Positions 55,701 to 64,000 of a DNA stretch of 64,000 bases are shown in pieces. Every line of letters starts with the position of its first letter. The first letter of the stretch is position 1. Below the pieces are notes generated by a model. The model was not told the DNA's origin. It saw only the letters and a program-made list of their open reading frames with translations, and did not search any database. Made by a program: the position numbers and the translations under genes. This DNA is from Isoetes taiwanensis (lineage: Eukaryota > Streptophyta > Lycopodiopsida > Isoetales > Isoetaceae): positions 682,001 through 746,000 of the forward strand of contig JAJEKV010000124.1 in assembly GCA_021234155.1 (NCBI GenBank). Direction: 5' to 3'.

Positions 55701-57712
55701 ATCCTTTGTTCCAGGAACCTGGTCCGAGAAGGTCCAAAAAAATCGAACATCCATCCGGGAGAACATATCAAACCGCGAAGCGTCCTGCGGGCGACAGCGT
55801 AGAAACCAAAGTGTTTTGTCGTTCGGACATTGCGGAGGCTCCGAAATGCCGAACCGACTTCACCACATCGTCCGGAATGCCAAAATTACCCTAGGGACCA
55901 AGTTATACGGTCAGTTTTGCAAAAGAAACAAACACTTACGCCCTACATTGCAGTATTCAGCAGCCACCTCCTAGGCCAATTGACTACGAGTGTGTTGCAC
56001 ATGAGATAGTTTGGCGCTTCTTCGAGAAGGGGTGGGGCCGGCCACAAAACTTGGTCCCTAGGGCAATGTCGACGCTCGAGTCCATTGGCGAGAGCGGATC
56101 ACGGTTCGAGGAGAGGGGAAGGTTGCCCGTCCGCCGCCGTGGCCTTTGGGAGAGGAATTTTGGGGCAAGCTGCTTCCGGGTGGTTTTTAGGGTCCGTGCT
56201 CTGGCGTCAACACCCCCCCTCTACATCAAGACACGGCGCAAGGTCCTAGTCAAATCTGACAAGAATAGAGCCTCAAAGCGTAAACCCTATGAGTTGCGAG
56301 GTTCTAGCGGGGTTTTGCGTTTTGGGTGCCGTAGTTTTGGTCTTTTTGCACTTGGGACGTGGCCGATCACATGCGATTGAGAACGAAGCAAGGGGCCCGG
56401 CCGGAATGGAGTTTGGACCTGTACTCCTCCGTTGTGGCGGTTAGAAGTCAGGGGCGCTTTGCGGTAGCAAGACATTCGTAAATTCGTAATTAATGCATAG
56501 TAACGGACTTAAATTCTGATTTTTGTCAGCTAGCTTCCTAAGTCATCGCCAACATCTGAGGCCAACTTTCAAAAATTTTGGATAAGGTTTAGATCAAATA
56601 GTTTGCACTAGAACATCCGAGGCAGCCTGTTGTTGGGCAGATGAGCTGGCACACTTGCCCAAGTCAAACAAGGCCAGGACCTTGCAAGGCCTCCTCATTA
56701 GAGGGGAGAGTCCGAACCCCAGGAGGCGAGCCCCAAAAAGCTTCCCGAGGCAGCCTTTCCTGGCGGCAGCGCTCCGCCGGGGGGGTGTACGCGTTAAAGA
56801 CCACACTCCCGGATCTCGGTTCCCGTATCCGACCGTTGAATCCTTTGTTCCAGGAACCTGGTCCGAGAAGGTCCAAAAAAATCCAACATCCGTCCGGGGA
56901 GAACATATCAAACCGCATGGCGCCCCTGCGGGCGACAGTGTAGAAACCAAAGTGTTTTGTCGTTCGGACATTGCGGAGGCTCCGAAATGCCGATCCGACT
57001 TCGCCACATCGTCCGGAATGCCAAAATTACCCTAGGGACCAAGTTACACGGTCAGTTTTGCAAAAGAAAGAAACACTTACGCCCTACATTGCAAAGAAGA
57101 TTGGCAGCCCACCTCCTAGGCCAATTGACTACGAGTGTGTTGCAGCACATGAGATAGTTTGGCGCTTCTTCGAGAAGGGGTGGGCTTACGGCCACAAAAC
57201 TTGGTCCCTAGGGCAATGTCGGCGCTCGAGTCCATTGGCGAGAGCGGATCACGCGGTTCCAAAAGGGGAAGTTGCCCGTCCGTCGCCCGGGGGCCTTTGG
57301 GAGAGGACTTTTGGGGCAAGCCGCCGGGGTGGTTTTTAGGGTCCGTGCTCACGGTGTCAACACCCCCTACGTCAAGGGCGGCGCAAGGTCCTAGTCAAAT
57401 CTGACAAGCATAGAGCCTCCGAAACGTAAACCCTATGAGTTGCCAGGTTCTAGCAGGGTTTGCGTTTTGGGTGCCGAGTTTTGGTCTTTTCCACTTGGAA
57501 CCTGGCCAATCACATGCGATTGAGAAGCCAAGCAAGGGGAAGGACAGCGGAATGGAGTTTGGACTGTACTCCTCCCGTTGTGGCAGTTAGAAGTCAAGGC
57601 CCGCTTTTGCAGTAGCAAGACATTCGTAAATTCGTAATTAATGCATAGTACGGACTTAAATTCTGATTTTTTGTCAGCTAGCATCCTAAGTCATCGCCAA
57701 CATACAGGCATG
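52743..57712. repeat. 1.14-kb satellite array inside the CACTA element
   Basis: Copies begin at GGAATGCCAAAATTACCCTA: 52743, 53602, 54738, 55874 and 57014. Full copies are 1136-1140 bp. The first lacks about 275 bp and the last stops at about 57712. Each unit contains CCTCCTAGGCCAATTGACTA, AAAACTTGGTCCCTAGGGCA, GTAAACCCTATGAGTTGC and AAGGCCTCCTCATTAGAGGG. Open frames within the copies repeat from unit to unit and shift between copies, so I treat them as non-coding. Confidence 0.92.
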
Positions 57713-58047
57713 TTGAGATAAACTACATCTTCGCATGTTGGTAGGGTATTAGTTCTCATAGCAGGGGACAAAATTAAAAAAAATATATATATGTCGTCGT
57801 AACAATGTTTAACACGTAGCTATTGGTAAGGTATTAGTTATCGTAAGGGTAAGGTATTACTAGTTATCATCATCGATTATATACCTCATAGCTCAACGGA
57901 TGTACCACAAAACATTGAACATTTTCATGGTGGTATATTTCATAACTTTGCTTGGTGTAGCAAGTCAAATAAACCCCTATCCATGTTAAATAAACCCATG
58001 CATTCTATCAAAAAAAAAAAAAAAAAAAAAAATTTTTTTTTTTTTTT

Positions 58048-58145
58048 TGGTCGTCGTAAAAAAAAAAAACGTCGTTACAAACGTCGTTCAACGACGTTTT
58101 TTGTCGTCGTTTAACGACGTCACGACGTCGTTAAACGACGACCTG
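58048..58145. repeat. Internal block of CACTA subterminal motifs
   Basis: Between poly-A/poly-T tracts (58012-58048) and unique sequence lies a block of ACGTCGTTCAACGACGT, GTCGTTTAACGAC and GACGTCGTTAAACGACGA. It looks like a second, inner terminus and suggests that the element is a composite of two CACTA copies or has an internal duplication. Confidence 0.6.
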
Positions 58146-58674
58146 TGATTTAAATCGAAAACAGGCGGCAATCCCGCCGCTTATTTTCGAGCAAGCAAAG
58201 CTTATGGAGGAGCGTTTTTGAGGCGATTTACCCCGGATCTACTTTGGGGTCTATTCTAAGTGTAAGACAAGCTTCATAAGGTATGTGTACGCGGATCAAC
58301 CAACTTCGTTTTTTGAATCTAAACTTGTTTTGGGTAGACTTAGGGCTTTTTGTATTTGTTGTTTGTTCTTCCTTCAACCTTCATTCTTCTTCTTCCATTC
58401 TTGCATCCTTCTTCCATACATATTCTTCCATTCCCTTTGTCATCTTCTTCTTCGATTCTTCCTCCTCTTATACTACTTCTTCCTCCTCTTATTCAAATTC
58501 TTACTCTTAATCCTCCTCTTGCGCTTCATCTTCTTCGTATTCTTCCTCCCCATTTTCGGGTTCCTCCTCTTCTTCTTAGCCTTTTCTTCTTCGGAATTCT
58601 TCCATTCTTCTTCTAATTTTTTTCCCATCTAAGAAGACGTCGTTAAAAAAGGCGAGACCCTTCTTCTTTCCAAA

Positions 58675-59035
58675 ATTTTTCCTTATTAGTTGTTTTATAC
58701 TATTTCTTTCTAATCATTGAATTTTTTGTTTTGCATGTACACTCCTAGCAAAATGTGTTGTTCTTGCAAAACAAGTTGGCACCTCTTCCAGGTAAGGATT
58801 TAATTTTTTCAATACGCTAATAAAATACTAATGCTTTATTTAGGTTAAATTGTTATCCAAGAAGGGGACGTCATTGAAACCACCCCTCCCCCATTGATTT
58901 TCCATATTTTTTTTTCCTTTAAGTTGTTTATTTATACTAATATTTTACTAATCATTGAATTTATTGTTTTGCATGTACTCTCTAGCAAATCGCGTTGTTT
59001 GTGCAAAACAACTTTGCCCTTTGTACCAGGTAAGC
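58675..59035 (+). repeat. Duplicated splice-flanked micro-exon
   Basis: Two copies of a segment of about 240 bp carry TTTTGCATGTAC..TCTAG, then about 46 bp (CAAAATGTGTTGTTCTTGCA in copy 1), then CAGGTAAG. The pieces look like 3' splice site, micro-exon and 5' splice site at about 58750-58795 and 58985-59030. This may be the remains of a spliced leader of a CACTA transposase gene. The CT-rich stretch before it (58380-58630) is low-complexity. Confidence 0.45.
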
Positions 59036-59276
59036 ATTTAATTTTCAATATGCTTAATGTATTGATTAATGTATTTAGCTTAATTTATTGATTAATGTAT
59101 TTAGCTAAAAAATGGGGGCTTCATTTATTTTTGTATTTTTTAATATATTTAAAAGCGACATCATTTAATGACGTTAAAATCTTATATTTCTTTATTGGTT
59201 AAATTCATTTTATAGGCTTTAAATTAAATGTATTAACTTCATTCATAATAAATGTATTATTATTATTTTTTTCAAT

Positions 59277-59322
<46 letters not shown>

Positions 59323-59354
59323 AAAAAAAAAAAATTTAAAATTTTTTTAATACA

Positions 59355-59754
59355 CGTAACAACGTCGTTAACGGCGTTTTTACGGGTCGCCACGTCGACA
59401 ATTTTGTATTTACCGCAACGCCGTATTTGCCGCCGGCCGTGGGGTCGCGATATGCGTGGACGTCGTTTAACGACGTCAAACACCGTTCGCGCCACGCCGG
59501 CTCTTCTTTCGCCGACGCATTCGCTGGCCGCGGCGGCGGTGGCGCCCGCCAATGCGTGGCGTCGTTGAACGACGTCACGTCGTCGCTTTAAGACGACGCC
59601 GTTGCGACGCGTATAGCGACGCGTCCACGTCGTAAAACGACGTGCAGACGTCGTTATAGGCGTCGTTCATCGACTTTTTGGCGTCGTTCATCGACGTTCA
59701 AACGACGTCTGGACGTCGTAATAGACGTCGTAACAGGGCAATTTTTTTGTAGTG
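59355..59754. repeat. CACTA right terminal and subterminal repeats
   Basis: Repeated ACGTCGTT and AACGACGT motifs, inverted relative to the left end, following a long poly-A tract (about 59280-59319). Confidence 0.85.
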
Positions 59755-62067
59755 CAAGTAAAGCAACTCAGGCAAAGTTAGAGCATCCGATGAAGTCACT
59801 AATGTCGAAAAGTTCCCAAACAATGCATCAATATCGTCATGAGTATGCCCAACCATCATGAAACCAACCTGAATCTCATCGAATACCTTAAACCATGTCA
59901 AATAAGAGAGGTAGGAGAACACATATCTATTTGTATTTTGACCTGATGCATTATCCAACTGTAAGTAGAGATTTCGAGGAAGAGGATTGAAGCCTTCTAA
60001 GTAGGCACTAGAAGATCAAGGCATCATCTCTTGTGTCTGCGCTAGCTTATGCCGCAGTGGTCGAGTATCTTTTAGGGCTTGCATCAATTTGCAATCTGTA
60101 GTTCTGCTTCCACACAGATCACCACACTTGTCTTCTTCCGGCAACTCAAGATAGTGTAGGATCCTAGAAAGTGATCCAACATGAAAGTTTGAGTCATCTT
60201 TCCAAAGATCAAGAGAGAAATGGCCATAAGCCCGTCCACCATGACCATGTGTCGATGCTCCTGTCAAGCTGCTCTTCAAGCGATCTCCTCTCCAAACAGA
60301 CTTTGCGAGTTGGTGACTTCTTGGTGTGAGTGTTTTGACCTGATCCATCTTATCATGTATTATGCAAAGGTGACTTTCTGGCGAACGATGTGATAATGCA
60401 CGCAATATTGACTCCTACAGGAACGTTGTTCCAACATATGTGCCCGGCGTTGAATTGAAAGGTTGCGCCTCTCCCTTGTATCTTTTGTTCTTTCCAATTT
60501 CTGCTTGATGACTACACATATGTTACGCTTGGAGAATGCTATATTTTTGGTTATGCTGATGTCTGGAAACTCTTTCTTCCAAATATTGTAAAAAGAGGGC
60601 AAGGTTACACTCTTTCCTGTCAATTCTTCCGCCACGGCACCCACTTCCTTATGTATGCTCTTCTTATTAAGGATGGAAGGAAGTTTGCGAACATTCTCCC
60701 TTATATCATCCTTTCCTTTTTTGCTTCTATGTGGAATGCTCTCTGCATTCTCATTAATGAAGGTATCAATCACACTTTCTGTAGCTAGTATCACAGATCT
60801 AGGCTTCTTAGAGCCTGTATTACCATGCTCCGCCCGTTTTCCACCTAACTCGAACCTCTTCCTCCAACTATAAAATGTAGACTGAGCAACTCCTAAAGCC
60901 ACGCGCCATGCGAATTGACAACACTCCACTCCAGAGACCACTACTTTTGCCTCCGACTGCCCTGTATAAGTTACACTCAATACATAAAAAACAAGCGTAA
61001 TCCTGGCACTGCCTGATTGAGAATAAAATTCTTTTCTTAAGGCACATACTTGCTCTCGGCTCAGTTTTTTGACACATTCGTCCTTGCAGCATGTTGATTT
61101 TAGAGCACTCTTGATTGACTTGGAAGCGCACATCCTCTCCTCCTTGCTATCCCCCTTTGGTTCCCTCCTGACCCTCTTCACATACGTATATTTCCTTTTC
61201 CTCTTGAATTGCTTCTCAACATTAGCTTCCAAGCACTCAACTTCTAAGTCATCCTGTTCGAGAGCAGCTCGAGCTTGTAAATGTTGTGAAACTGTCCTAC
61301 CATCATGAAGCAAAACATCATGGGTCTCCCAGGTTACTAGACTGTTAGCTAGAGGCCTCTCAGCACAAGCATGACATGACCTGATATTTTAGTTTCCCGT
61401 TGGATCTATTATGTTACCCACTGAAAGCCCGACCTTTGATACATCCAAGAACTCATCGTCTATAGCATCCTGAGGACCACTAAAGACTATATTCGCCTCC
61501 AAATATTTAGATCCAATGCAGGAGTGAAGAATGTAGCATGGCAAACCAAGTAGATCTGTTCTGGAGTAGCTAGATTCTCATGACCTCCAATCTCCTCTAC
61601 TATCTCATCTTCTTCATTTGTTGTTGTGTTGCTTGGTTCACCACAGTGAGCAGTGAAACTCATGTCCGGCGGGCTACTGACAGATGGTGGACTACTAGAT
61701 GAATCCTCTTCTGAAGAGGGCAAATTGAGGGATGTCGAAGACGTATCTTCACTTGAGGTGCACTCAACATGTTTTACATCCCTCTTAGGCCACTGAATGA
61801 ATGTGCCTACTGCTTCACCAATGTTATCTGCCCCTCCGCAGGGGACTGGAAGCTCCGTCGATGGGATCACGGACTCCGTGACCTCAATTGCTACATTTAA
61901 AGGATCTGTTATGAAGAGTGGTTCTATTCAAAATATGGCCCCGGGCAACAATTGTCTTTCCGACGAATAGGTTGTACAGGGGAAAATTGAACCTGTTTCA
62001 ATCAAGCAAGGCGACACTTTTTAGAACATATGAATTAGACGAAAAATAAGCAATAAACAAGCAAAAA

Positions 62068-62410
62068 TGGGGCCATTTAGTACAAAAGAATAAATATTGG
62101 TGTAAACTTGGAGCCAAATGGCATGGCCATTTGGTCGAAACGGTGAACACTTGGAACAAATGGCGCCATTTGTTTAAATTCACACCTATGGCACATTCAT
62201 AGGTATGAATTTGGAACAAATGGCGCCATGGCGCCATTTGATCCAAGTGCACCATTTCGACCAAATGGCCATGGCTCCATTTGGTTCCAAATTTACACCA
62301 TTTCGACCGTGCACCATTTTCAACCAAATGGCGTTATGGCGCCATTTAGACCAATACACCATTTTAGTGGTGTATTTGGAACAGAATGGCGCCCTGGCGC
62401 CATTTGATCC
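62068..62410. repeat. Unit-2 palindrome cluster in the first intron
   Basis: Seven or more copies of the CAAATGGCGCCA palindrome: 62217-62240 is a perfect 24-bp one. Variants lie near 62068-62080, 62112-62136, 62158-62173, 62262-62286, 62322-62347 and 62378-62406. All stand within the 665-bp first intron (62657-61993) of the DUF8039-DUF7869 gene copy 2. Confidence 0.88.
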
Positions 62411-62677
62411 AAGTGGGTGCCATGGGACGATTTGGCTTAGCTCCATCACAAAATCTACACGAGGTGCCTATGTTATGCATTATTACTCCCATTGCTGTAT
62501 ATGTGTCAATAAGAACATGCATGCATAACATGAGTACCCCATGCCAACTTTGCAATTGAAACCAAGGTTCTGTGTCCTAGCAGTGTGAATGTCATCATTT
62601 GAACACGCTATACACATGGCAGCAATAGAAAATTCCTACCAGAAATAGTGGACTTACTTGATATTATATAGATCCAT

Positions 62678-63597
62678 AGTGGTATGTACTGGAGCAGTAG
62701 ATGGAACGGGAAAAACAAGTTGATCCCAGCAGATGAATTCGCAGAGAACTGAGCGCCAAGAAGAAAGCGTCAAGAATCACCTGGTATTTCTGTGAGCGCC
62801 AAGAAGAAAGCGCCTGATAGCACGCATGCGCCTTGCAAAGTTTCTGCCTAGGCGCCGGAGAAAAGAAGCGCGCCTTATGCGAGTGGCAGCTGAAACGAGC
62901 AGGCGGATTCGAAAGCGCCTGAACCGTGCAGAAAACGTCTGCGTCGTGCCATGGTCGCTTTAAGAGGGAGAACGGCGACAAAGAGGGAGCTTTAAATGCA
63001 AAGTACAATTTTAAAAGCGGACGATTCAAATTTGGACAGGTGGCAGTCAAATTTCAATTTACGGGCGGGAATTTTGAATTTTATGTTAATTGCACAGGTG
63101 GCAAGTTTTCAAATTACGGGCGGGATTTTTGAATTTTATGTTCAAATTTGGGTGGGCGGGCGGGCGTTAGGGCGGGAGATATTCGAATTTGAAAATTCAA
63201 ATTTGGGGGTGCATGGGCGCCTGGACCGCTACGGGCATGGGTGGGCATGGGCGCTTGGACCGCCACGGGCATGGGCGGGCTTGGGCCGCTGGGCGGGCAT
63301 GGGCGCCTGGATAGCCACGGCTGTGGTACAGCAGACAGCCAGCGGCCAAAGTTAGTTATGCCTCATTGTTTTTCTGGAGGGCCTCATTTGTTTTTTCGTT
63401 TTCGATTCCAGCTCTCAGCGCCTCGACCTTAGCCACCAGTGCCCAGCGCCTACTCGCCAGTGCCTAGCGCCCAGCGCCTCGAGCAACCCTTTTTCGGCCT
63501 CTGTTTTCAGTGTTTTCTGGCGCCATTTCCCCACAGTTCAGCGCCTCACCCCATCAAGCTACACGCTAGTTTCCGGGCCAAATTCAAGGCGCTCGAA
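62678..63597. promoter_or_regulatory. Divergent promoter region of unit 2
   Basis: It lies between the - strand start at 62677 and the + strand start at 63598. GAGCGCCAAGAAGAAAGCG is repeated near 62751 and 62793. An AT-rich part repeats ACGGGCGGGAATTTTGAATT (about 63061 and 63117). A G-rich minisatellite (GGGCATGGGCGCCTGGACCG) spans 63150-63330. GGCGCT/AGCGCC motifs recall the region upstream of 8665. No gene is supported inside. Confidence 0.5.
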
Positions 63598-63664
63598 ATG
63601 GAAATCGACAATTCTGGAGCTCCTCAGAATGTGGAGACAGCGGCTAGCGCACCGCAAGGCACAG
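63598..63664 (+). CDS. First exon of a gene running off the window
   Basis: ATG at 63598 (GAAATGG) opens MEIDNSGAPQNVETAASAP and meets a GTATGT donor at 63665. Unit-2 palindromes then fill the intron, as in the other unit genes. The Asn/Ser/Ala/Pro-rich start recalls the beginning of the histone-fold protein (MAQNSGNAGSNNPNNQ), so it may be the unit-2 counterpart. That is a guess, as the rest is outside. Confidence 0.5.
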
Positions 63665-63695
63665 GTATGTCATCTACTTGCATTGTTTTGTTTGG

Positions 63696-63928
63696 TCTAA
63701 ATGGCGCCACCGCGCCATTTAGATGCCTGATAGCTTACTTTAGGGTCTTGTAGTTGACAAATAGCGCCATGGCCTGAGCTTACTTTAGGAGTCTATTAGC
63801 TTACTTTAGGATGCCTATTAGCTTACTTTAGGGTCTTATTGTTGCCAAATGGTGCCATGGCATCATTTGATATCTATTAGCTTACATTAGGGTCTTGTTG
63901 TTGGCAAATGGCGCCATGGCGCCATTTG
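63696..63928. repeat. Unit-2 palindromes in the intron after 63664
   Basis: Copies at 63696-63721, about 63750-63772, 63842-63866 and the perfect 24-bp palindrome 63905-63928. Between them GCTTACTTTAGG is repeated at least four times. Confidence 0.88.
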
Positions 63929-64000
63929 TATCTGAGTCGTCCATAAACACTAATGGAAGCATTAGCAATAAGAAGCATCAGTCCAGTGCATAAACACGGA

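Larger units (their letters stand above)
52233..59754. mobile_element. CACTA (En/Spm) DNA transposon, non-autonomous, 7.5 kb
   Basis: The left end is CACTACAAGGG and the right end is the inverted TTTTTGTAGTG, flanked by the 3-bp duplication CAA (52230-52232 and 59755-59757). CACTA ends plus 3-bp duplications define the superfamily. The subterminal regions are crowded with CGTCGTT.AACGACG motifs in both orientations, the usual place for transposase binding. No transposase frame was found. The inside is a satellite array, homopolymer tracts and a CT-rich stretch, so it must have been moved by a transposase from elsewhere. Confidence 0.92.
51316..62677 (-). pseudogene. DUF8039-DUF7869 transposon-type protein, copy 2, split by CACTA
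   Basis: Exon 1 (62677-62658, MDLYNI) is joined by a 665-bp GT-AG intron (62657-61993) to FNFPLYNLFVGKTIVARGHI, the DUF8039 start. After a frameshift come LNVAIEVTESVIPSTELPVP and GEAVGTFIQWPKRDV. From 61313 follow a basic stretch, STFYSWRKRFELGG, EHGNTGSKKPRS and a segment shared with copy 1 (FYNIWKKEFPDISITKNIAF). DUF7869 follows with HDKMDQVKTLTPR, LDLWKDDSNFHVGSL, DNASGQNTNRYVF and VGHTHDDIDALFGNF. At 59757 the reading passes PELLYL and is interrupted by the CACTA element. It resumes at 52229 with FSKCNAKSPVPYF and VPDWKGFVKGYIPDKGQRLI, and ends near 51316 after WRPNPSDPSRY. Some frameshifts and stops exist apart from the insertion. Confidence 0.8.

Noticed and set aside
52743-57712. Genes inside the satellite units
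   Set aside because: Frames recur in each unit but break at different places, and both strands are equally open, as expected for a GC-rich repeat.
58283-58632. Protein-coding gene in the CT-rich stretch
   Set aside because: Three overlapping frames are open only because the DNA is almost pure C and T. The products are Ser/Leu/Phe runs without any domain.

Overview
The window looks like nuclear DNA of a streptophyte (land plant or close algal relative) with a large, repeat-rich genome. The grounds are a CACTA transposon, Ty1/copia and Ty3/gypsy elements primed by tRNA-iMet and tRNA-Gln, short GT-AG introns (about 56-80 bp) and proteins with the plant-transposon-associated DUF8039 and DUF7869 signatures. 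I could not fix the species. No ordinary housekeeping gene, tRNA or rRNA was found.

The accessory genes form three related units. Unit 0 (about 1.9-10 kb) holds a decayed CPYC-type gene and a decayed ParB-like/DNA methyltransferase gene. Unit 1 (about 10-23.3 kb) starts with a DUF8039-DUF7869 gene. It then holds two to four copies of a small CxM..DLxxC gene family, a DUF8039-histone-H3-fold fusion, two copies of a helical gene family, an unrecognised intron-containing gene and a BAH-like gene. Unit 2 (about 37.4-37.6 kb plus 49.8-64 kb, mostly mirrored) repeats the helical gene, the small gene and a second DUF8039-DUF7869 gene, and ends in the first exon of another gene.

Each unit is decorated with its own palindrome, of 24 bp at full length. 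The half-sites are GCAAGATCGCGG in unit 0, TTCGCACCGTGG in unit 1 and CAAATGGCGCCA in unit 2. The copies lie in first introns, upstream regions and 3' flanks. The gene content (ParB-like domain, amino-methyltransferase, H3-fold histone, BAH-like domain, DUF7869) points to a DNA- and chromatin-directed mobile element. I know of no described system with this combination, and most of its genes here are broken.

Unit 2 was invaded twice. A 12.2-kb Ty3/gypsy element (37618-49774, TSD GTTAG) sits at the end of the helical gene. A 7.5-kb CACTA element (52233-59754, TSD CAA) sits inside the DUF7869 gene, and removing it with one TSD copy rejoins that reading frame exactly at the insertion point. The CACTA element contains a tandem array of a 1.14-kb satellite. 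Between units 1 and 2 lie an AT-rich gene-free stretch (23.3-28.2 kb) with a GC-rich foldback element, a young but coding-defective Ty1/copia element (28171-34190, TSD CAATC) and a lone gypsy-type LTR (35228-36750).
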